From positions 2,629,001-2,693,000 of the forward strand of contig NC_079368.1 of the NCBI RefSeq assembly GCF_021018895.1: a stretch of 64,000 nt of DNA, read 5' to 3'. A program made the translations under genes and the position numbers. Source of the stretch: Seriola aureovittata. Its lineage: Eukaryota > Chordata > Actinopteri > Carangiformes > Carangidae. Positions 57,441 to 64,000 of this stretch are shown here, one piece after another. A model generated the notes under the pieces. It was not told where the DNA came from, did no database searches, and worked only from the letters and a program-made list of their open reading frames with translations. Every line of letters starts with the position of its first letter. Within the stretch, counting starts at the first letter, position 1.

Positions 57441-57807
57441 CATTATCTTGATTTCTAGAGCTTTCATATTGTAGCTATTGTAGTTTGTGATCACTTTAGC
57501 TTTGTGACCTGCTAGTAGAGAAAGAATATTCACTTCCATGATGCTCTTGATTCTACCATGGTGTTGTTGCTTTGGCACTGCACATCCATGAGTGTAGTTG
57601 AACTACCATGTGGGAGGTGTTGCAGATTCTACCACTAAACAAACACAAACAGGCCGTTTCCACTACGAAATCTGTGCTCAACAAATGTCATGTACTTTCA
57701 TCCCTGTTACGAAAAACTGTGGACTGTGTGGACTCAACGGCCCTGAGGTCTAAGGTTGATTCTTGATAGCATTAAATGTAAGTACAAAAAAGTTTTACAT
57801 AGTGTCA
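57441..57807. other. Non-coding spacer
   Basis: Nothing recognised. Confidence 0.5.
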
Positions 57808-57983
57808 TCCTCAGGCTCTCTGTCCATTTTGTTTGCTGCCACATAATGAATCTTGGGATTGGTTGGGCACTTGCCTTGGAAAAGAAGGCCTTCGAAATGG
57901 GACAGTCTAGTCATGCCGCTGTGACACAGTCGGTCTTCAAATGCAGCCTGAAAGATGTGGCCCCTGGATTGGGACACAGCTCT
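57808..57983 (+). repeat. Dispersed repeat N, copy 2
   Basis: Counterpart of 48,841-49,044, same orientation; its middle differs by short indels. Ends in GGATTGGGACACAGCTCT. Confidence 0.8.
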
Positions 57984-58489
57984 TGACTTAAGGTTATTTC
58001 ATCAGCTTTACCCATCTGGGCTGATCTTACAACCAAACACCAACTGATCTAATCAAAGACGTACAAAAAAACTATTTAAGCTTTACAGAACTGTCTCAGT
58101 ACAGTAGCTGTTCTTAATCATGTTATATCTTAATACCATTTGTCAACTGCTTTGAATGAACTTTTGAACCTAAATTTAGTTTTTTATTTCAAAAATGTAA
58201 AAATGAATTATATAAGTAGATATAAAAGGATTTGTAACTAAAATGTGTTGTTCTCATATCTTTTTATGAGAAATTATACAAAGTGAAAGTGATGGCCTTT
58301 AAGAATATTGTATAATATTGAGTAATTTAGATGACATATGAGCAAATAAAATTGAATTCAGTTCAATTCCAGTGACATTCAACAGTGATGGAGACAGAAA
58401 GAGCTATACGTTGTCCATACTAAATGTTATTCCTCTGCCTTCAGTGGCAGTATTGTCTTTTCAACCACATGAACACTTATACATAAGAT
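57984..58489. other. AT-rich non-coding; possible LINE tail trace
   Basis: GAGCAAATAAAATTGAATTC at about 58,339 resembles another fish LINE 3' ending, but with no body or array. Otherwise nothing recognised. Confidence 0.35.
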
Positions 58490-58890
58490 GACCGCTGAAT
58501 ATTAATGCAAATACACTTCCTGCAATTGCGGTCAAAGGGCTGGGTAATTGACCAGCCAGCTAATTGATATTCAGAAGTGAAGCCTCATCGGCAGCCGATT
58601 GACATTCATTCTCTGCTGCTTGAGAACCAGCACAGAGCAAACAAAGCCACTGTGAGGAGGCTCCATCTTGACAAGCTGCTTCAATAGCCTCATGTCCCAT
58701 ACACTCACTTCTTCTTCTTTTTTTTTTTTGCTTAAGATGTCTTTTAATGTATAAGAGCAGGATTTTCTACAAAGAAGATCCAAGAGAGCACCTGCGTTTG
58801 ATTTCTGGGCCTGCAATTTCCCTCATTAGCCGTATATTCAATTAGGCTGCACGGCCCCTGTATTGTTCGGGCTGAGATGCGGGTCAAACA
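58490..58890. other. Low-repeat block, candidate conserved non-coding element
   Basis: Complex repeat-free sequence apart from a short T run at about 58,718. It carries ATTAATGCAAATACAC (POU octamer ATGCAAAT at 58,505-58,512), GCTAATTGATATTC, GCCGATTGACATTCATT and ATTCAATTAGGCTG. The density of TAAT/ATTA and octamer cores is what one sees in conserved enhancers; conservation itself is untested. Confidence 0.38.
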
Positions 58891-59616
58891 CTCAGGTCAC
58901 TTTGAAGAGATTGAGGACTCTGTCCCTGGCCTCGTGTTTGATACCAGACAACTGGCTGAAGATTACCATCAAACACTTGTGACTGATCTTGAACTAAATG
59001 AGTGACAATGACTTTCTGATTAAATGTTCCTCATCCTGCGGTCTGCTGATCTCAACAATTCACCCACATTATACAAGACTGATAAGTACAACACATCTGT
59101 TCCAACAGAGGACACACAGCAGTCTGCGTCTCATTGTTGATATTTGGAATGAACATCAGGCTGAGAACTTCCTGTCAGGAAGTTCGAGACATCTTCATCA
59201 GCAGCTGAGAGGCTGAAGAGTCTCATCAGAGCAGGGACAAAATCAAAAAGCATGAAACACTGATGAAAGCAGGTCAGCAGATTACAGTGAGATCAAAAGA
59301 GACTGCATTACCTTAACTGACAGTGTCCTTACTCTTGATGTTTGTGTGGAATGAACAAGAGCAACGGTTTAAAGGTGCCACTCTGCAGCTTTAAACCGTA
59401 ACATATCTGAATACACACTCTTACATTCAGATCACTTGTGGTGAGCTCTATTCTGTTTTGGAGAAAGTAAAATGAAAAAAGCAATACTAACACTAATGTT
59501 TTGAATTGTATTGTACATTTATTAGGCTTTTTTAGGCTAACCCAAGTCTAAATAATTTTTCTGGCTAATTAGCTAATTAATACCTGCTAATTTCACTCAC
59601 CAAAAATCCTCCAATC
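58891..59616. other. Non-coding, no feature recognised
   Basis: No supported gene or named repeat. Confidence 0.5.
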
Positions 59617-60047
59617 CTCAATCCCCATAGACTCCAATGTTAATATGTCAAACTTTACAGTAGAAATAAACTTGTTCACAGACTGGTACAAAAAACAGTT
59701 TTGGTCTCTATAGCTAATTTCCTCCACTGTACAGGAGTGAATTCTTATATTTTACTCACCTTTAATCACCTGTTTACATTTTATTAAGTTTTGCATAATT
59801 GAGGGCGTGGCCTCTTTGAGTGACAGGTGGGTGAGTGTATGCTTTCCACAAACCAGCATTCACCAAAGTCTCAGCTCCACACACACCCCACCTCTTTGCT
59901 CATTTCTGGATGAGCTGGGAGTGAGGTAGATTAAGACACTGCCAAGATGGTTGCAGTGGAGCAGCTCACTCTGAGCTTCAAAACCACTACTCAGAAACTT
60001 GTGGGTGATGTCACGGAGGCTACGTCCATATTTATTTACTGTCTGTG
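59617..60047 (+). mobile_element. Dispersed repeat M, longest copy
   Basis: Contains CATAGACTCCAATGTTAATA, TACAGTAGAAATAAACTTGT, TTTTGGTCTCTATAGCTAAT, CATAATTGAGGGCGTGGCCT, CTGCCAAGATGG and GGTGATGTCACGGAGGCTAC, ending in TTTATTTACTGTCTGTGG. The end is the complement of the start of the inverted copy at 53,643. The full family also includes the segment at 36,309. It is non-coding and is probably a non-autonomous DNA transposon. Confidence 0.85.
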
Positions 60048-60469
60048 GTGGTGACATGTTTCTTCTCATACTTTGGAATATGTTCCAAGTCCGTCTGAGT
60101 AACAGATGCTTGAGTCTGAAGACTCATCAGGCACCACAACATTAAACCACCATTTATAATACTCTGAACAGGGATTTACATCTGTGGAACGTTATCACAG
60201 CACAATCTCACCTTTCATATTACAATATACAGTACTAATGAATGTGTGCTGCCAGCACACTGCCCTGACCCTGACCCTGTGTTGGCAGCCTGACAGTGGT
60301 CTCAGTGAAATGAATGAGGGTGCTGGTGTGGGTCTGAACATGATCAGTAATCAGGTACATTCAGTCACAAAAAGTGAACACAATCCAGGCAGATAGTAAC
60401 AGTGTTTATCAGGGGTCCTAACAAAAATACAAAATTAAAAAAAAAAATGCATTAAATGCTTGAACTCTT
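60048..60469. other. Non-coding spacer
   Basis: Nothing recognised. Confidence 0.5.
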
Positions 60470-60960
60470 TGCTGGTTGCATAATTGTAAAAAGCTGAGGT
60501 AGAATTTCATTATCACAGAGAAAAAGTGAATAAAGTGTGTTGTCTTGTGTGTTTTCGCTGTGGTTCAGTCTTGGTGAAAAGCAGAAGCAAATAAAAGATG
60601 GGGGGTTGAATTTGAAAAAACTCAAATCTTTGAAAGACAGCGCAACAAGACAGTGATCTATACACCCAAACAACATAGGAATAATCCGTCCAGCCTCTCG
60701 GTGTTTGCACGAGAGAATAAAGCCAAGCTCATGTGGAGATGCACTTATTTGCAACACTATATTGGTGAAATGAACCTTTATTAAATGGCAATATTCTCCA
60801 TATACCACCTGCTAGTCTCATAATGAGAAAGGATTCAAATTAGGCAGAGGCGCTCCTCTCTTCAATGGCAGCCTGTTTCTTTTCATCAGTGAGCGCTTCA
60901 ATAGAATAAAATGATGGAGCAGAGAGGAGGAGAGAAGAGAATATAATGTACATCACAAAG
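60470..60960. other. Low-repeat block, candidate conserved non-coding element
   Basis: About 490 bp of complex sequence with no transposon signature. A 118-codon minus-strand frame (60,452-60,808) spans much of it but lacks domains and splice sites. Motifs such as TTGCATAATTGT and CTTTATTAAATGG are AT-cored. Confidence 0.32.
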
Positions 60961-63564
60961 CAACCATTTTTCACAGTGTCAGCTCTTAACAAGGTGGAAT
61001 TTTCTGAAGCAATAACCACGTTAAATACGGAAGAGTTGTTCTACTGTGTTTTTAAAGAGGAATCAGGGACACGGGTCGACCACAGGACAAAGTCAGAGCC
61101 TGTGAAATGACTGTATGTTAATATGTCTACATCAGAGCTCAGAGCTGAGCTCGTTAATATGTAATTGTATTAGTCCTCATACATGTATTGTGGGCCAAAC
61201 ATGCACACAGTAAGTGAGGGAAGACAAAAATTTGTCATTATATAGAGAGATGTGCTGTTAATGCTCCGCCCCCCTCTGAGGTCACAGAGGTTTAACAGTA
61301 GAAAAAAAAAGGAGCTCAGTGAAAACCAATTCCTGAAGTGAGGGTCCATCTTCATATTAACAAACTGCAGGAAGTCAAATCCAGCAGATTTCAACCAATC
61401 AGGTTTTATTGCTAATATCTGCAAAGACCTGAATCAACATGGCGAACGGCCACAATCATTTTAAGTATATGAAACAACAGTTCATTAAGATATGAGGAAA
61501 ATAATCCCAGCAGACTTCAGTCCTAACACACATTAAATATATCATCTATATACAGAGGGGAAATGAGTCCCATTTTTATTCATAATAATAAATGTTGATG
61601 TCAGTTTATCTAAAATGACATACACATAATGCCAGAATTAAATAACAATAAAATATTTGTTCTGATTTATTGCTGTCAACTCTTCCATGTGATGCAATGC
61701 AGCCCTGAAAATACAAGTACAACATATGTAGACTTACTACAGCAGCTGACTGTGAAACTAAATCACATCGTACCGTTCCCTAACCTAAACATCAGAAAAT
61801 TATTATTGTTATTGTTAGGCTGGAGGAACCTAATTTGTAATGGTTCAGTAGGTGCTTAACATTTTGTCCTAAAAATAAATATGTAATTAAACATAACCAT
61901 AAAGTAATCAATAACAATCATATTCAATATAAAAGATTATTTTGTGAGTTATACTGGTCGGCCATTTTTTCTTCTGAATCAGATTCTCAGACAATGTACA
62001 TTCATGTATGTGTGTGGGAGTGTATGTGTGTTTAACTGACTGTATGAGACACACAGGTTACAGACAGAAAACACTTGTTTATACAGGAAGAAGAAGTTAT
62101 AGGATGTTAAGGCTAAACCAAGGCAGGCAGGGAAGGTTTTAGGTTCATTCAGGAGCCCAATGTTTATAAAATTCAGGAGACAGGTAATTTTCAAAAAATA
62201 TGTTAATAATATTTTTTTTAAGCACAAAACACAGAAACCAAAATGAAGCAATTTCAGTTCTTTATTCCAAGTATTCAAAGTTAATTTGAAGAGGGGACAA
62301 AAATAATAATAGTGCAGTTCAGTGCAGTCTTTGTTTGCCACATACTTTGTAAATCAGTTCAGTTAGTCTGTTTCACCGCGCTGGGGAAGGGGGGTTCATC
62401 CTAATCCAGGGTAGCTCGCCATCCAAGGTGGCGTTTCCAGTCGAACAGATCCAAATAATGTGACCTAAAAAAAAAACCTGAGCGCTGAATGTAGAAAGTT
62501 TTCCAAAAGTCATGTTGAGGAACCGCACAGTGTGTTCAGCTCTGCTCCTACAGTTGTTCAATCACGCCAATCACCAGCCAGTTAGAGGAAGTGAGGAAGT
62601 CACCTGACTCAACCCGGATATTTTAAAATGTGCAGCCTTCCAGGATTGGCTAGAACAGTACAAGTGGCTAACCATGGGTTACAATAACATCCACAAAACC
62701 ATCACAGTCACCATAACAACACAAGCACTGACAGGACTGTTCACATAGCGGCAAGACCAGGTCAGACCAGGTCAGACCACACTGGACTGGACTGACAAAC
62801 CAGTGTTATATAGGCCTATTTAATCATTAAGATACTGAGACACTGAAGGAGACCACTATCAGCTAACAGTCACTTCAGTTAATGTGTACTTAATGTTGTA
62901 TCACAGTGTCAGTGTCCAGTTCAACTGAATCCCAGAAGTCCTTGTGGGGGTTCCTGGGGGTCCCCAGCAAAAAGGGGACTTCAAACACTTAATGTAATAA
63001 AACATCAAAGGCAAAAATCTTATGAGATGGGGTGTGTGAGCTAATGTGTGTCAGATTAGAACCACTGATCCACTGCACCCTGCCACCTCCAGGTTCACAT
63101 GAAGTCCTGTGCTGAAACAATACTTCATATATCTTAGTTTGTGGTCATTTGAACATGCTCCACACGAGGATATGAATTAATATAATGCAGGTCTTAAAAC
63201 CAGAGTCTGACACAGGGCACCTCCACAACACAGGGAATTAGTTAATATGCTAATTCCATGAAATACGACCTCCAACCCGCCCACCAAACATCCGCACTGA
63301 CGCCCTGACGCCCCGACACTTTATCTCAGCTTCACGACATAAAGAAGAGGATAAAAATAGGAAAGTATTAAAAATAGAATCACTCGAACATTTTGGGAAA
63401 TGAGGTAAAAGATGTGACGGGAAGAAGAGCAGACACAGGTTAGTGCTGAGCTGTTAGCACAACACACACTGGAAACAGGAGGAAACTGTAGCTTAGTTCT
63501 ATACAAAGTAAAATATATTGTGTCTATATAATTTTACACTTTTACAAATAATAAAATTATATGT
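60961..63564. other. Non-coding, no gene supported
   Basis: About 2.6 kb without recognised repeats or genes. A tandem CAGACCAGGT pair lies near 62,755-62,778. The 120-codon minus-strand frame at 61,979-62,341 has no domain. Confidence 0.5.
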
Positions 63565-63583
63565 TATATATATATATATATAT
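63565..63583. repeat. (TA)9 run
   Basis: Short perfect TA array. Confidence 0.93.
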
Positions 63584-63629
63584 GTTAGATATTTATTTTT
63601 GCTAACTTTATGCTCACTTCACTTCTCTA

Positions 63630-63659
63630 CACACACACACACGCACACACACACACACA
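63630..63659. repeat. (AC)n microsatellite
   Basis: AC array with one CG interruption. Confidence 0.95.
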
Positions 63660-64000
63660 TAGATAGCCTATATATACACTAAACACACCTACACTCACAC
63701 ACATGCAAACATGACTTTGCTCGCTGCCTGTCACGTACAGTCCAGAGCGCCGCGGCTCCATCTGACAGTTATATGTTGCTCGCCATGACATCTCATTTAT
63801 CCTATGTAATCATAATTCCCTTTTACACAGCCTCCCCAGGCCCTCCCTTCCCCCCCCCCCACCTATTTCCACTGTCATCCCTCCATCTCTCTAATCCTTC
63901 CAGTCCTGTCATGTCAGATCTTGGTGGACGCCATGGGTCAGTGCTTCACTTTCTGAAGAGACTCCAGCATTCACAGAGGAGCGGAGTGGGAATTTACATC
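63660..64000. other. Non-coding window end
   Basis: A pyrimidine-rich stretch with a C10 run near 63,851-63,860. No gene is recognised before the window ends. Confidence 0.5.

Noticed and set aside
59925..59950. Minus-strand TTGGCAGTGTCTTA resembling a miR-34 seed
   Set aside because: It lies in dispersed repeat M, and I see no precursor hairpin around it.
60452..60808. 118-codon minus-strand frame as a gene
   Set aside because: No domain, leader or splice support; random frames of this size are expected in AT-rich DNA of this length.
61979..62341. 120-codon minus-strand frame as a gene
   Set aside because: Composition is random-like, with no motif or neighbouring exon.
1..64000. Bacterial-type systems (operons, CRISPR, phage, defence islands)
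   Set aside because: No dense gene packing, ribosome binding sites or direct-repeat/spacer arrays; all evidence points to vertebrate non-coding DNA.
1..64000. Endogenous retrovirus or LTR retrotransposon
   Set aside because: No long terminal repeat pair, primer-binding site or gag/pol motif was seen; the reverse-transcriptase motifs found are of LINE type.

Overview
This window looks like ordinary vertebrate, almost certainly teleost, nuclear DNA. It is AT-rich, has frequent long (GT)n/(CA)n arrays, and carries several transposon families typical of ray-finned fish: L2-like LINE 3' ends with an ATT tail, a tRNA-derived SINE, and Tc1/mariner, PIF/Harbinger and hAT remnants. The species cannot be named from the sequence alone. 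No complete protein-coding gene, rRNA, true tRNA gene, CRISPR array or prokaryote-type system is supported. Most open frames are short and random-looking, or lie in microsatellites or decayed transposons.

Layout. 1-6,500: microsatellites, a perfect 13-bp hairpin and a diverged local duplication (3.7 and 4.6 kb). 6,567-6,758: SINE on the minus strand. 9-13 kb: dispersed repeats and two possible inverted-repeat elements. 13.5-15.2 kb: two separate hAT-type insertions inside one AT-rich minisatellite; the larger keeps the start of a CGGBP1-like/hAT DNA-binding domain. 18.6-20.1 kb: decayed L2-like LINE with reverse-transcriptase motifs. 23.3 kb: weak candidate first exon on the minus strand. 24.5-25.1 kb: second LINE 3' end. 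25.6-26.0 kb: a fish-type internal repeat. 27.4-27.7 kb: LINE endonuclease fragment. 28.24-28.34 kb: weak candidate internal exon on the plus strand. 29.4-30.2 kb: palindromic, TIR-bearing repeat. 32.6-33.1 kb: PIF/Harbinger remnant. 33.9-34.9 kb: unrecognised, coding-like stretch on the minus strand. 35.3-36.0 kb: internally deleted Tc1 element. 36-60 kb: several unnamed families, each present more than once, plus two more LINE tails. 52-53 kb and 58.5-61 kb are the cleanest stretches without repeats and could hold conserved non-coding elements. 61-64 kb: mostly featureless.

The parts do not form a pathway. The best reading is intergenic sequence, or very large introns of a gene whose exons lie mostly outside the window, built up by successive transposon insertions. 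Family assignments come from recognising protein motifs and terminal sequences by eye; no alignment or database search was run. I found no convincing new biological system. The most worthwhile leads are the two candidate exons, the minus-strand coding-like block at 34 kb, and the unnamed repeat families with several copies here.
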